Below are positions 17,834 through 26,263 of a stretch of 42,682 nt of DNA, one piece after another. The DNA comes from Bacillota bacterium (lineage in GTDB: Bacteria; Bacillota; Clostridia; Oscillospirales; Ethanoligenentaceae): NCBI GenBank assembly GCA_023391535.1, contig JAEWAU010000047.1, positions 1 through 42,682 on the forward strand. The letters are read 5' to 3'. The first letter of the stretch is position 1. Each line of letters begins with the position of its first letter. The translations under genes and the position numbers were made by a program. The notes beneath the pieces were generated by a model that was not told the origin of the DNA, ran no database searches, and worked only from the letters and a program-made list of their open reading frames with translations.

Positions 17834-18430
17834 TCACGCCCGCTTCGCGCGCCCGGAAAGAATCTGCTCGTTGCGCGCCCGCACGGTGTCGAGATGGATG
17901 GGCACGCCCTTTCCCAGAAGCTCCGCCACGGAAAAATCCAGCGTGGCGTTCATGCCCGTATCCAGCGAGGTATAGATGGCCCTGCGCAGGCCGTCCACGC
18001 CCTCGTAATCGCGCTCGGCGGAGATATAATCGGCCAGATAGAGGATTTTTTCGAGCAGGCTCATGCCCGCCCGCGCCGTGGTGTGATAGCGCACGGCGTT
18101 CAGAATGTCGCGGTCGCCCACGCCGTACTCGTGCTCGAGCACCGCCGCGCCCGTGATGGCGTGCAGCAGCTTCGGCGCCGTTTTTTCGACTTCGTCGAGG
18201 ATTATACTATATTTTGCTATGGTTTGCAACTGGGCTTCCACCGGCTCCTCTTTCGTAACGTCGTGCACAAGCCCCGCGAACCGGGCCCTGGAAACGTCCG
18301 CGCCGTAAAGCTTCGCGAGCTTCACGGCCTCGTCCGACACGTTGCAGGAATGCAAAAACCGCTTTTCGCTCAGCTTTCGCTTCAGTATGCCTCGAAACCG
18401 CTCCAAATCTTCATCGTTTGGTTCCATCAT
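17834..18430 (-). CDS. yqeK: HD-domain bis(5'-nucleosyl)-tetraphosphatase YqeK
   Basis: YqeK hydrolyses Ap4A symmetrically to ADP. The 198-residue product shows HD-domain metal ligands: His in FLHSCNVSDEA, HD in GLVHDVTKE, His in LLHAITG and in VRYHTTAR, and Asp in LYLADYISAERDY. The start is ATG 18430, with GGAGG 11 nt upstream; an ATG one codon later or a TTG at 18436 is possible. The nadD-yqeK-rsfS order is classic Firmicutes. An intergenic stretch of 186 bases separates it from rsfS. Confidence 0.93.
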   Translation of the reverse strand: MMEPNDEDLERFRGILKRKLSEKRFLHSCNVSDEAVKLAKLYGADVSRARFAGLVHDVTKEEPVEAQLQTIAKYSIILDEVEKTAPKLLHAITGAAVLEHEYGVGDRDILNAVRYHTTARAGMSLLEKILYLADYISAERDYEGVDGLRRAIYTSLDTGMNATLDFSVAELLGKGVPIHLDTVRARNEQILSGRAKRA

Positions 18431-18481
18431 GCTCAAAACAGCCTCCGTTCATGAAAAAAATGCGCCGGAAACGCCGCGCGG

Positions 18482-19108
18482 TTATATGCCGCGGTACAGG
18501 CCGCGCGCGGCGATGTAGCGTTCCACCTCCGGCGGAAGCAGACCCTGCGCGCCGCCGCCCTGTTTGAGAAGGGCGCGCACCTGCGTGGAGGAAACCTCCC
18601 GCACGGGCAGATCCTCCACACGGCACGAAGCGCCGTAAAGGCGCGTCAGCTTTTCCGCCTGGGCGCGCAGCGCCGCGAGCTCCCCTTCCCGGCGCGCGCA
18701 GGCGCACAGCACGGCGCGGCGCGCGATCTCCGGGAAATTCCGCCAGCTTTCGAGCGTGAGGAACATATCCGCGCCCGTGATGAGATAGAAACGCGCGCGC
18801 GGGTACCGCTGTGCCAGCGCCGCCAGCGTATCCGCCGTGTAGCTCACGCCGCCGCGCTCGATCTCGATGGGGCAGGCCTCGATGCGCGGCTCGCCTTCAC
18901 AGGCGAGCCGGCACATGGCAAGCCGCTCGGAGGCGGGCGCAAGGCCCCGCGCGCTTTTGTGCGGGGGCGACCACACGGGAATCAGCAGCACGCGGGAAAG
19001 CCCCAGCCGCTTAAGAAAGCCGCGCGCCATGCTCATATGCCCATTATGAACGGGATTGAAGCTCCCGCCCAGCACGCCGATTTTTTCGGCCCGTTCGATC
19101 TCCGCCAT
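18482..19108 (-). CDS. nadD: Nicotinate-nucleotide adenylyltransferase
   Basis: NadD transfers AMP from ATP to nicotinate mononucleotide in NAD synthesis. The 208-residue product has GGSFNPVHNGH at 14-24 (nucleotidyltransferase HxGH-type motif), WSPPHK, TGADMF and the C-terminal VSSTQVRALL, matching the ISST.IR family motif. ATG 19108 was chosen; GTG at 19120 is also possible, and neither has an obvious Shine-Dalgarno site, so coupling to yhbY just upstream is possible. Followed by yqeK after 51 bases. Confidence 0.95.
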   Translation of the reverse strand: MAEIERAEKIGVLGGSFNPVHNGHMSMARGFLKRLGLSRVLLIPVWSPPHKSARGLAPASERLAMCRLACEGEPRIEACPIEIERGGVSYTADTLAALAQRYPRARFYLITGADMFLTLESWRNFPEIARRAVLCACARREGELAALRAQAEKLTRLYGASCRVEDLPVREVSSTQVRALLKQGGGAQGLLPPEVERYIAARGLYRGI

Positions 19109-19136
19109 CAGCCGCCGCACCGCCCCGCACGCGCCC

Positions 19137-19424
19137 TCACAGTTCGATCACCGGATTTTCGGGATTCGGGCGGTAGAGCACGATGCGCGCGCCCACCACC
19201 GTGACGATTTCGGCGGAAAGCGGCTCCGAAAGAGCCAGCGCCGCCTCTTTTGGGGAAAGCGGGCAGGTTTCGAGCACGCGGTATTTGACAAGCTCGCGTT
19301 TTAAGAGCGCATCCCCCGCCTGCGTAAGTACCTGAGGCGTAACGCCCCCCTTACCGATCTGCCCGATGGTTTCCGCCGTGCTCGCCATGCCGCGCAGACG
19401 CGCGCGTTGTTTGGAAGTGAGCAA
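19137..19424 (-). CDS. yhbY: YhbY-type CRM-domain RNA-binding protein
   Basis: YhbY proteins bind pre-50S particles through a CRM/KH-like fold. The 95-residue product, read from TTG at 19424, starts LTSKQRARLRGMAS after the initiator and contains the conserved IGQIGKGGVTP, close to the family G.GG motif; it ends in VVGARIVLYR. AAAGGGGTG lies 7 nt before the TTG, and no ATG gives the family N-terminus. The gene sits between rdgB and nadD. Confidence 0.93.
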   Translation of the reverse strand: MLTSKQRARLRGMASTAETIGQIGKGGVTPQVLTQAGDALLKRELVKYRVLETCPLSPKEAALALSEPLSAEIVTVVGARIVLYRPNPENPVIEL

Positions 19425-19512
19425 TTCCTGGCACCCCTTTCGCCGGGCGCCGGAGCGCCCGCGTCGTTTTCCGAATTTTTCTTGTGTTTTTGGGAAAAAG
19501 CGCCCGGCTTCT

Positions 19513-20121
19513 TCAGCCGCCGAGCTTTCCCGCGTATTTTTTATTGAGCAGCACCGCAAAATCCGTAAGGGCCTTGCCGCGGTGGCTGAGCCGGTCCTTC
19601 TCCTCGCCGCTCAGCGACGAGAAGCTGCGGCCCGTGGTGCTTTCGATGAACACGGGGTCGTAGCCGAACCCACCCGTGCCCTGCGGCTCGAACGCGATGG
19701 CGCCCCTGCACTCGCCGCGGCAGGAAAGCTCCCCGCCGCCCGGGAACACGCAGCACACCGCGCACACAAACCGCGCGGTGCGCGCGCCCTGGGGCACATC
19801 GCGCAGCTCGGAAAGCAGCTTTTCGATGCGGTCGCGGTCGCTGGCGCCCTCGCCCGCGTAGCGGGCCGAATACACGCCCGGCGCGCCGTGCAGCGCGTCC
19901 ACGCACAGCCCGGAATCGTCGGCCACCGTGGGCAAACCCGAGGCCAGCATCCCGCTCACCGCCTTGATGCGCGCGTTTTCCTCGAACGTCTCGCCCGTTT
20001 CCTCGGGGTTTACGTGCACGTCCGCTTCCGCAAGCGACACGCCGTGGATGCCAAGCGGCCCCAGAATGCGGCGGATCTCGGCGAGCTTATGCGCGTTGTT
20101 GGTGGCAATCAGAAAGGTCAT
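19513..20121 (-). CDS. rdgB: XTP/dITP diphosphatase (RdgB/HAM1 family)
   Basis: The enzyme removes non-canonical purine nucleoside triphosphates (ITP, XTP and deoxy forms) to monophosphates. The 202-residue product has ATNNAHKLAEI at the N-terminus, TVADDSGLCVDAL, GFGYDPVF and LSHRGKAL, all family landmarks. Start ATG 20121 has AAGGAGG 8 nt upstream. It follows ftsY by 43 bases and precedes yhbY. Confidence 0.96.
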   Translation of the reverse strand: MTFLIATNNAHKLAEIRRILGPLGIHGVSLAEADVHVNPEETGETFEENARIKAVSGMLASGLPTVADDSGLCVDALHGAPGVYSARYAGEGASDRDRIEKLLSELRDVPQGARTARFVCAVCCVFPGGGELSCRGECRGAIAFEPQGTGGFGYDPVFIESTTGRSFSSLSGEEKDRLSHRGKALTDFAVLLNKKYAGKLGG

Positions 20122-20164
20122 GGCAAAGCCTCCTTCGGTGCAAGGACGCCCCAGAGTGAGAAAA

Positions 20165-21076
20165 TCATTCCCCGTCGAACAGGGCGTTCACGAAATCCTG
20201 CGGCGAAAAAGGCTGGAGGTCGTCGAGCCCTTCGCCCACGCCGACGTATTTGACCGGAATATGCAGCTCGTGCATCACGGCGAACACCACGCCGCCGCGC
20301 GCCGTGCCGTCGAGCTTGGTGAGCACGATGCCGGAAAGACCCGCCGCCTCGCCAAAGGCTCTGGCCTGGTTCACGGCGTTCTGACCCGTGGAGGCGTCGA
20401 GCACCAGCAGGTTCTCGCGCGCGCACCCGGGCAGCTCGCGGTCGATCACCTTCGAGATTTTGGCGAGCTCGTCCATCAGGTTCTTCTTGTTGTGCAATCG
20501 GCCGGCCGTGTCGCAGAGCACGACGTCCGCGCCGCGCGCCTTCGCGGCGGCGAGCGCGTCGAACACCACGGCGGCGGGGTCGGCGCCCTCCTGCTGGCGC
20601 ACGATGGGCACCTGCGCGCGCTGCGCCCAGATCTCGAGCTGGTCCGCCGCCGCGGCGCGGAAGGTATCCGCCGCGGCGAGCAGAACCTTTTTGCCGCTCG
20701 CGCGCAGAACGGCCGCGAGCTTGCCGATAGTGGTGGTTTTGCCCACGCCGTTGACGCCGATGACGAGCACCACGGAAGGCTTCGTGGAAAGGTTGAGCGA
20801 CGTATCCGCCTCGAGCAGCTCCGCCATCACCGCCTTGAGCAGCGCGCGCACCGCTTCGGGCTCCGAAACGCCCCGCGCCTTCACGCGGGCGCGCAGCTCC
20901 CCGATGATGGATTCGGCCGTGGAAACCCCCACGTCGGATTCGATGAGGATCTCCTCCAGCTCGTCGTACAGGCTCTCATCCACCCTGGAAAACGCGTGGA
21001 ACACCCCGTCCACACGCTGCATCACACCCTCGCGGGTTTTGGCGAGGCCGTTTTTCAGTTTTTCAAACAATCCCAT
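20165..21076 (-). CDS. ftsY: Signal recognition particle receptor FtsY
   Basis: FtsY docks SRP-ribosome complexes at the membrane. The 303-residue product is the compact NG form typical of Firmicutes, without a long acidic A domain. GTPase motifs: GVNGVGKT at 107-114, DTAGRLHNK and TKLDGTARGG. Start ATG 21076 has a modest purine-rich site upstream. It has its own promoter near 21196-21224 and an 18-bp tandem repeat in its leader. It follows smc as in many Firmicutes. Confidence 0.97.
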   Translation of the reverse strand: MGLFEKLKNGLAKTREGVMQRVDGVFHAFSRVDESLYDELEEILIESDVGVSTAESIIGELRARVKARGVSEPEAVRALLKAVMAELLEADTSLNLSTKPSVVLVIGVNGVGKTTTIGKLAAVLRASGKKVLLAAADTFRAAAADQLEIWAQRAQVPIVRQQEGADPAAVVFDALAAAKARGADVVLCDTAGRLHNKKNLMDELAKISKVIDRELPGCARENLLVLDASTGQNAVNQARAFGEAAGLSGIVLTKLDGTARGGVVFAVMHELHIPVKYVGVGEGLDDLQPFSPQDFVNALFDGE

Positions 21077-21093
21077 CGTTCCCGTTTTGCTCC

Positions 21094-21147
21094 GTTCTTT
21101 CCGCAGAAACTGTTCTTTCCGCAGAAACTGTTCTTTTCGCAGACAAA
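21094..21147. repeat. 18-bp tandem repeat in the ftsY leader
   Basis: Three 18-bp copies start at 21094, 21112 and 21130. The first two are identical; the third differs at two positions plus its end. The unit starts GTTCTTTCCGCAGAA. It lies between the ftsY promoter and start codon, so it is transcribed but untranslated. Confidence 0.9.
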
Positions 21148-21195
21148 ATCTCTTTCGCGGCTCCGGGACGTTCTTCCGCTTCGCCGTGTTCTTTT

Positions 21196-21224
21196 ATTGT
21201 ACTATCCGCGGCCCCCGATGGCAA
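21196..21224 (-). promoter_or_regulatory. Sigma-A promoter of ftsY
   Basis: On the minus strand TTGCCA (21219-21224) and TACAAT (21196-21201) are 17 bp apart. The leader to the ftsY ATG would be about 112 nt. Confidence 0.7.
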
Positions 21225-21257
21225 CAGTGTTCCCGCCCGGGGCACGATTTTTACATC

Positions 21258-21279
21258 TTCCCGCGCACAAACGCGGGAA
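21258..21279. terminator. Stem-loop between smc and the ftsY promoter
   Basis: TTCCCGCG (21258-21265) pairs with CGCGGGAA (21272-21279) around a 6-nt loop. It lies downstream of smc and upstream of the ftsY promoter. There is no T-run, so termination is only inferred. Confidence 0.4.
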
Positions 21280-21323
21280 TTTCCGGCCGAAAGGGCGGAG
21301 CTGCACCCTTAATCACGGTTAAA

Positions 21324-21447
21324 AGCTACGCTCGGCAACCACGGGTAAAGGCTACGCTCTGCAACCACGGGTTGAGAGCTACGCTCTGCAACCACGGGTT
21401 GAGAACTACGCTCTGCAACCACGGGTTGAGAGCTACGCTCTCAACCC
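21324..21447. repeat. 27-bp tandem array merging with the smc 3' end
   Basis: Copies start at about 21324 (26 bases, divergent), 21350, 21377 and 21404, with a partial copy from 21431 that enters smc. Each complete unit contains GCTACGCTCTGC, then the CAACCACGGGTTG palindrome. The last copy includes a perfect 10-bp inverted repeat (21423-21432 with 21438-21447) whose 5-nt loop contains the first bases of the smc stop codon region. There are no unique spacers, so it is not a CRISPR array. Confidence 0.93.
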
Positions 21448-24400
21448 TAAGCGTTCGACGAGTTCGTCCACGTGCAGCGTGAGCAGCTTGGAAACGCCCT
21501 CGTCCTGCATCGTCACGCCGTAGAGGATGTCGGCCTCGTCCATGGTGCCGCGCCGGTGCGTGATGACGATGAACTGCGTGTTCCCGCACATGCGCCGCAG
21601 GTAAGCCGCGAAGCGCGCCACATTGGCGTCGTCGAGCGCGGCCTCGATCTCGTCGAGCACGCAGAACGGCGCGGGGCGCACCTTGAGGATGGCGAAATAC
21701 AGCACGATGGCGATGTAGGACCGCTCGCCGCCCGAAAGCATGGAGAGGTTCCGCACGATCTTGCCCGGCGGCTGCACGATGATCTCGATGCCGGAGCTCA
21801 GCACGTCCTCGGGCTCGGTGAGCTCGAGGTGCGCCTTGCCGCCCCCGAACAGCTCCACAAAGGTTTCGGAAAAGTTTTCGTTGATGCGCGCAAACTGCTC
21901 CGAAAAGATCGTGCGCATGCGCTCGGTGAGCCCGGTGATGAGGTCTTCGAGCTCCTTTTTGGATTTTTCCACATCCGCGACCTGCGCGCTCATGAACTCA
22001 AAGCGCTCCGAAACCTCCCGGTACTCGTCGATGGCGCCCACGTTGACGCTTCCGAGCGCCTTGACGGCGTTTTTCACCGTTGCAAGCCGCTGGCGCGCCG
22101 CCGCCGGGTTTTCCACCGGGGGCACCGTTTTTTCGGCTTCCGAACGCGTGAGCTCGTATTCGTCGTAGAGCCGCGCCACCACGGCGTCGTATTCGCTCTG
22201 CGCGGCCTGGCGGCGTTCCTCGAGCCGGGCGAGCTCGCCCGAGAGCTTCTCCTTTTCCTCCGCGAGGCCGCGCTCCTGCGTGCGCAGGCCGGCCGAGCGG
22301 CGCTCGATCTCCTCGCGCGCGGCGGCAAGCTCGCCGATGCGCCGCGTTTCGTCCTCCGCCTGCCCGTGCAGCTCCTGCGCCTCGCGCAGCAGCGTTTCGA
22401 TGCCGGCGCCCGCCTCTTCGCTGCGGGAGCGCACGTCCGCGATCTGTTCGCGCAGCGCGGCGGCGCGCTGTTCGTCGCCCCGGCGCAGCGCGGCGATGGA
22501 TTCGAGCTCCTGCCGCAGCGCCTGCATGTCCTTTTCGTTGGCCACCGTTTCAAGCCGCAGGGCGTTCAGGCGCTGCGCCTGCGCCTCGCGCTCGCGTTCG
22601 AGCCGCTCGCGGTCCACACCCAGAGCCTCGATCTCGCGCTGCGTCTGTTCGATCTGTTCGGTAAGCTGCACGATTTTCCGGTCGCAGCCTGCGACCGTTT
22701 CCCGCAGGATTTCGCTCTGCCGCGCGCCGGCGGCCTTTTCTTCTTCTAAAGCCTTAAGGTCGCTTTGAAGCGTCTGCGCCTGCTCCTCGAACCGGGCCTT
22801 GACGCCCTCGAGCCGCACGGCCTCCTCCTGCGCCGTGGCGAGTTCGGCCCGCGCGCCCGTCTGGGCGGCTTCCACCGAGGCGATCTGCGCCGAAAGGCCG
22901 CGCTTTTCCTCCGCGAGGGAATCGATGCGCACGCCCACCTCGCGGGCCTGCGCGCGCAGTTTCTCGATTTCCCCGGCGCGCGAGAGAAGCCCCGCATTGC
23001 GGCTTGCGGAGCCGCCCGTCATGGAGCCGCCCGCGTTGACGAGCTGCCCGTCGAGCGTGACGATGCGGAACCGGTAGCCGTTGCGTCGCGCGATGGCGAC
23101 GGCGCAGTCGAGATCCTCCGCCACGGCGGTGCGCCCGAGCAGACTGCGCACCACGCCGCGGTAGCGTTCCTCGCACCGCACAAGCTCCGAGGCCACGCCC
23201 AGAAAACCCTGCTCGCGCGAAAGCTCCCGTTCCTCGAGCGCGGAGCCGCGCACCGAGCCCAGCGGCAGGAAGGTGGCGCGGCCGCCCTCGGTGCGTTTGA
23301 GCATCCCGATAGCCGCCTTGGCGTCCTCCTCCGTTTCCACCACGATGTGCTGCGCCGAAAAGCCCAGCGCCGTTTCCACCGCAACGGTGTACTCCGCCGG
23401 AACCTCCATGAGCTTCGAAACAGGCCCGACGATTCCCGAAAGCCGCCCGCGCTCTTTTTCGTGCATCACGGCGCGTACGCTCTGCGAAAAGCCCTCGAAA
23501 TGGCGTTCCATGTTCTCAAGCATTTCGGCGCGCTGGTTTTTGCCGTCGCGCTGGAGCGTATAGGAGCGCAGAGTCTCCTCGAGGCGCGACAGGCGCTCGC
23601 GGCGCGTGGAGAGTTTGAGCTCGTAGCCCGAAAGGCCGTTGCGCAGCGTTTCCACCTGCGCGGCCTGCTCCTCCATGCGGCGGGCGGTTTCCCCGGCGCC
23701 CTGCTTCGCCTCTTCGGCGCGCTGCGCGCGCGCGGCGGAATCCTGCGCGACGGCCCCCGCGCGTTCGCCGAGGTGCGTTAGCGTGGCCGCCGCGCCGTTT
23801 TTCTCTACGCGCGCGTCGGCAAGGCTCGAGGAAAGCGCATTGAGCCGCGCCGTCGCCTCCTGCGCGCGGCCCCCGAGCCCTTCGCCCCGTTCGGAGAGCC
23901 CGCTCACGCCGCTTTCGCACTGCGAAAGCTGCCGCGAAAGCTCCCCCGCGCGCGTTTCTTTCTGTTCGATCTCCTCCGAAACGGCGCGCGCCCGCTCCTC
24001 GCGGCCGCCGGTGGCGTCCTCGGCCTGCGCGATCTCCTGTGTAAAGCGCGCCACGGTCTCCTCGTTGTGGCGGATGTCGTTGCGCAGCAGGTCCGCCTGC
24101 GCGCGCTTGCGCGCCGCCTGCTCCTCGAGCTCCTGCGCGCGCTTCTGGCCCTGTTCCATCTCGGCCGCGCGGCCCTGGGCCTCGAGATAGGCCGCTTCGA
24201 TGGCGTTTTGCGTTTCGTCGGCCTTCTGCGTGAGCTCCTCGTGCTGCGCGCGCGTAAGATCGAGGCGGTTATCCTGCTCGCGCAGCACCGCGCGCTGGCG
24301 GTCCAGCGCCTGCAGCCAGAGGCCCACTTCCAGCGTCTTTTTTTCCGCCGCGAGCGTTATGTACTGTTTCGCCTTTTCGGACTGCTCTTTGAGCGGACCG

Positions 24401-25005
24401 ATGCGCGCTTCCAGCTCCGAGAGAATGTCCCGCAGGCGCACGAGATTTTCCTCCGCATCCGCCAGCCGCGCCTCCGATTCCTCCTTGCGGAACCGGAATT
24501 TGGAGATGCCCGCGGCCTCCTCGAAGATTTCGCGCCGGTCGCCGCTTTTGGCGTCCACGATCTCGTCGATGCGTCCCTGCCCGATGATGGCGTAGCCGTC
24601 GCGCCCGAGGCCCGTATCCATCAGCAACTCGTGGATGTCGCGCAGGCGCACCTCCTTGCCGCAGAGCAGATAGTCGCTTTCGCCCGAACGGTAGTAGCGC
24701 CGCGTGATCTTCACCTCGTCGCCGTCGTAGAGAAGGGCGCGGTCGGCGTTATCGAGCGTGAGCGAAACCTCCGCGAACCCCAAAGGCTTTCTCCCCACGG
24801 CGCCGCCGAAGATGACGTCCTCCATGCGGCTTCCGCGCAGCGCCTTCGAGGAAACCTCCCCCAGCACCCAGCGCACCGCGTCGCTGATGTTGCTCTTTCC
24901 GCTGCCGTTGGGGCCCACCACCGCGGTGATGCCGCGGTCGAAATTCAGCTGCACTTTATCGGGAAAGGATTTGAAGCCCTGAATCTCCAGCGATTTCAAA
25001 AACAA
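21433..25005 (-). CDS. smc: Chromosome segregation protein SMC
   Basis: SMC is the ATPase backbone of bacterial condensin, loaded by ParB and working with ScpA/ScpB. The 1190-residue product is full length: Walker A GPNGSGKS at 31-38, a long coiled coil, a hinge with GGSMTGGSA, a second coiled coil, then the ABC signature LSGGERSYIAIV and Walker B FCVLDEIEAALDD. Start is TTG 25005 (FLKSLEIQGFKSF follows), with AAAGGACGG upstream; the N-terminus is the family standard. The TAG stop lies inside the first unit of the 27-bp tandem repeat, so the last residues (GLRA) are repeat-encoded. Preceded by the radical SAM gene and rnc. Confidence 0.97.
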   Translation of the reverse strand: MFLKSLEIQGFKSFPDKVQLNFDRGITAVVGPNGSGKSNISDAVRWVLGEVSSKALRGSRMEDVIFGGAVGRKPLGFAEVSLTLDNADRALLYDGDEVKITRRYYRSGESDYLLCGKEVRLRDIHELLMDTGLGRDGYAIIGQGRIDEIVDAKSGDRREIFEEAAGISKFRFRKEESEARLADAEENLVRLRDILSELEARIGPLKEQSEKAKQYITLAAEKKTLEVGLWLQALDRQRAVLREQDNRLDLTRAQHEELTQKADETQNAIEAAYLEAQGRAAEMEQGQKRAQELEEQAARKRAQADLLRNDIRHNEETVARFTQEIAQAEDATGGREERARAVSEEIEQKETRAGELSRQLSQCESGVSGLSERGEGLGGRAQEATARLNALSSSLADARVEKNGAAATLTHLGERAGAVAQDSAARAQRAEEAKQGAGETARRMEEQAAQVETLRNGLSGYELKLSTRRERLSRLEETLRSYTLQRDGKNQRAEMLENMERHFEGFSQSVRAVMHEKERGRLSGIVGPVSKLMEVPAEYTVAVETALGFSAQHIVVETEEDAKAAIGMLKRTEGGRATFLPLGSVRGSALEERELSREQGFLGVASELVRCEERYRGVVRSLLGRTAVAEDLDCAVAIARRNGYRFRIVTLDGQLVNAGGSMTGGSASRNAGLLSRAGEIEKLRAQAREVGVRIDSLAEEKRGLSAQIASVEAAQTGARAELATAQEEAVRLEGVKARFEEQAQTLQSDLKALEEEKAAGARQSEILRETVAGCDRKIVQLTEQIEQTQREIEALGVDRERLEREREAQAQRLNALRLETVANEKDMQALRQELESIAALRRGDEQRAAALREQIADVRSRSEEAGAGIETLLREAQELHGQAEDETRRIGELAAAREEIERRSAGLRTQERGLAEEKEKLSGELARLEERRQAAQSEYDAVVARLYDEYELTRSEAEKTVPPVENPAAARQRLATVKNAVKALGSVNVGAIDEYREVSERFEFMSAQVADVEKSKKELEDLITGLTERMRTIFSEQFARINENFSETFVELFGGGKAHLELTEPEDVLSSGIEIIVQPPGKIVRNLSMLSGGERSYIAIVLYFAILKVRPAPFCVLDEIEAALDDANVARFAAYLRRMCGNTQFIVITHRRGTMDEADILYGVTMQDEGVSKLLTLHVDELVERLGLRA

Positions 25006-25113
25006 ACCGAAAACCGTCCTTTTCCTGCGGCGCTCCCCGCTCCGGGTCCGCTTGCGGCAATTTCAAAACGCCGCGGCTCCGAACGCGCGGGCGGCGTGAT
25101 CCGTCCGTTCCTG

Positions 25114-26235
25114 TTATACATATTCCGGTATTTTTCCGTCTTCCGGCACGAAGGCGGCGCGCACCTCGTAGGGTGCGAGCGGCGCGCCGCGCACGCGAAG
25201 GCGCGTGCCAAACGTCTCTTCCAGCGCGCAAAGGTTCGCGCGGCGCTGCCCCGCAAGTTTGGAAAGTTCCCGCTCCCCGGCGTAGAGCACGGCGTGACGT
25301 TCACGCACGTGGCACCCACGCACGTGACACCCACGCACATGGCGCTCCCCGGCGCGCGCGCCGCCCTGTTCGAAAAGTTCTTCCAGCGCCTTCCGCGCGG
25401 CGGAGAGGTACAGCCGGTTTTCGCACAGTTCGCGGAACGCGGGGTGCCACGGCCCGTCCAGGAGATTTTCTTGCAAACTTTCCTCCGCGTGGAGCCCGAG
25501 CCGGATGACGCGCACGCCGCGCTCTTCAAAAAAGCGCAGCAGCTCCGCGCAAAGCTCCACGGCATTTTCGAGCGCGGGCGGCGCGTAGCGCCCCTCCCGC
25601 CACAGCCGCGCAAGCTCCGTGCCGCGCAGCACCAGCGTCGGGTAGACGCGCACCGTATCCGGGTGCAGCGCGGCGAGGCGCCGGGCCGTTTCGCGGTCGC
25701 TGTCGTCCGTGGCGCCGTAAAGCCCCGTCATCATCTGGAGCCCCAGCTCCAGCCCGCGCGCGCGGATCAGCCCGCAGGCCTGCTCCACCTGCTGCGCCGT
25801 GTGGCCGCGCCGGTTTTGCCGCAGCACCGCGTCGTCCATGCTCTGCGCGCCGAGCTCCACGGCATTCACGCCGTAGCGCCGCAGGGTATCCAGAATCTCC
25901 GCGTCGATCGCGTCGGGCCGCGTGGAGACGCGGATGCCCGCAAAGCCCGCGGGGCCGATAAAGGGTGCCGCGGCCGCAAGCAGCGCTTCCATCTGCGCGC
26001 GCGGAATGGCCGTGAAGCTGCCCCCGAAAAACGCGATCTGCGCGTGCCGCGCGTTTTCGCCCAGCGTACGGAGCGCCTCGCGGGCCGTGCGCTCCACCTC
26101 TTCGGGCAGCGGCGCGCGCTCCCGCCCAGAGATCTCGCGCTGGTTGCAGAACGCGCAGGCGTGCGGGCAGCCGAGGTTCGGCACAAAGAACGCGACGTTG
26201 GCCTTTTTAAACGGGGCGGCCGCTTTCTCCGCCAT
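25114..26235 (-). CDS. Elp3-like radical SAM protein
   Basis: The 373-residue product has a 4Fe-4S radical SAM motif at Cys23, Cys27 and Cys30 (CPHACAFC), followed by FFGGSFT, STRPDAI and VELGAQSMDD, as in the Elp3/MiaB-like radical SAM group regularly found between rnc and smc in Clostridia. Function of this subgroup is not established; there is no acetyltransferase domain as in true Elp3. An in-frame 15-bp repeat encodes HVRGC twice plus HVRER in the C-terminal half (25302-25346), probably a species-specific insert in a loop. Start ATG 26235 has AAGGAGG upstream. Confidence 0.85.
   Translation of the reverse strand: MAEKAAAPFKKANVAFFVPNLGCPHACAFCNQREISGRERAPLPEEVERTAREALRTLGENARHAQIAFFGGSFTAIPRAQMEALLAAAAPFIGPAGFAGIRVSTRPDAIDAEILDTLRRYGVNAVELGAQSMDDAVLRQNRRGHTAQQVEQACGLIRARGLELGLQMMTGLYGATDDSDRETARRLAALHPDTVRVYPTLVLRGTELARLWREGRYAPPALENAVELCAELLRFFEERGVRVIRLGLHAEESLQENLLDGPWHPAFRELCENRLYLSAARKALEELFEQGGARAGERHVRGCHVRGCHVRERHAVLYAGERELSKLAGQRRANLCALEETFGTRLRVRGAPLAPYEVRAAFVPEDGKIPEYV
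25302..25346. repeat. In-frame 15-bp tandem repeat inside the radical SAM gene
   Basis: Three copies (25302-25316, 25317-25331, 25332-25346) start CACGCACGTGGCACC or close variants. Being a multiple of 3 they keep the reading frame and add HVRGC-type pentapeptides with Cys and His. Confidence 0.88.
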
Positions 26236-26263
26236 TGCGCCCGCCTCCTTCCCGAAGGGCCTT

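Larger units (their letters stand above)
21077..21432. other. smc-ftsY intergenic region
   Basis: This 356-base gap holds a 27-bp tandem array joined to the smc stop, a stem-loop, the ftsY promoter and an 18-bp tandem repeat. No further gene is supported. Confidence 0.6.

Noticed and set aside
21324..21432. Possible CRISPR array
   Set aside because: Units of 27 bp are directly adjacent, with no unique spacers, and no cas genes are in the window. It is a tandem repeat.
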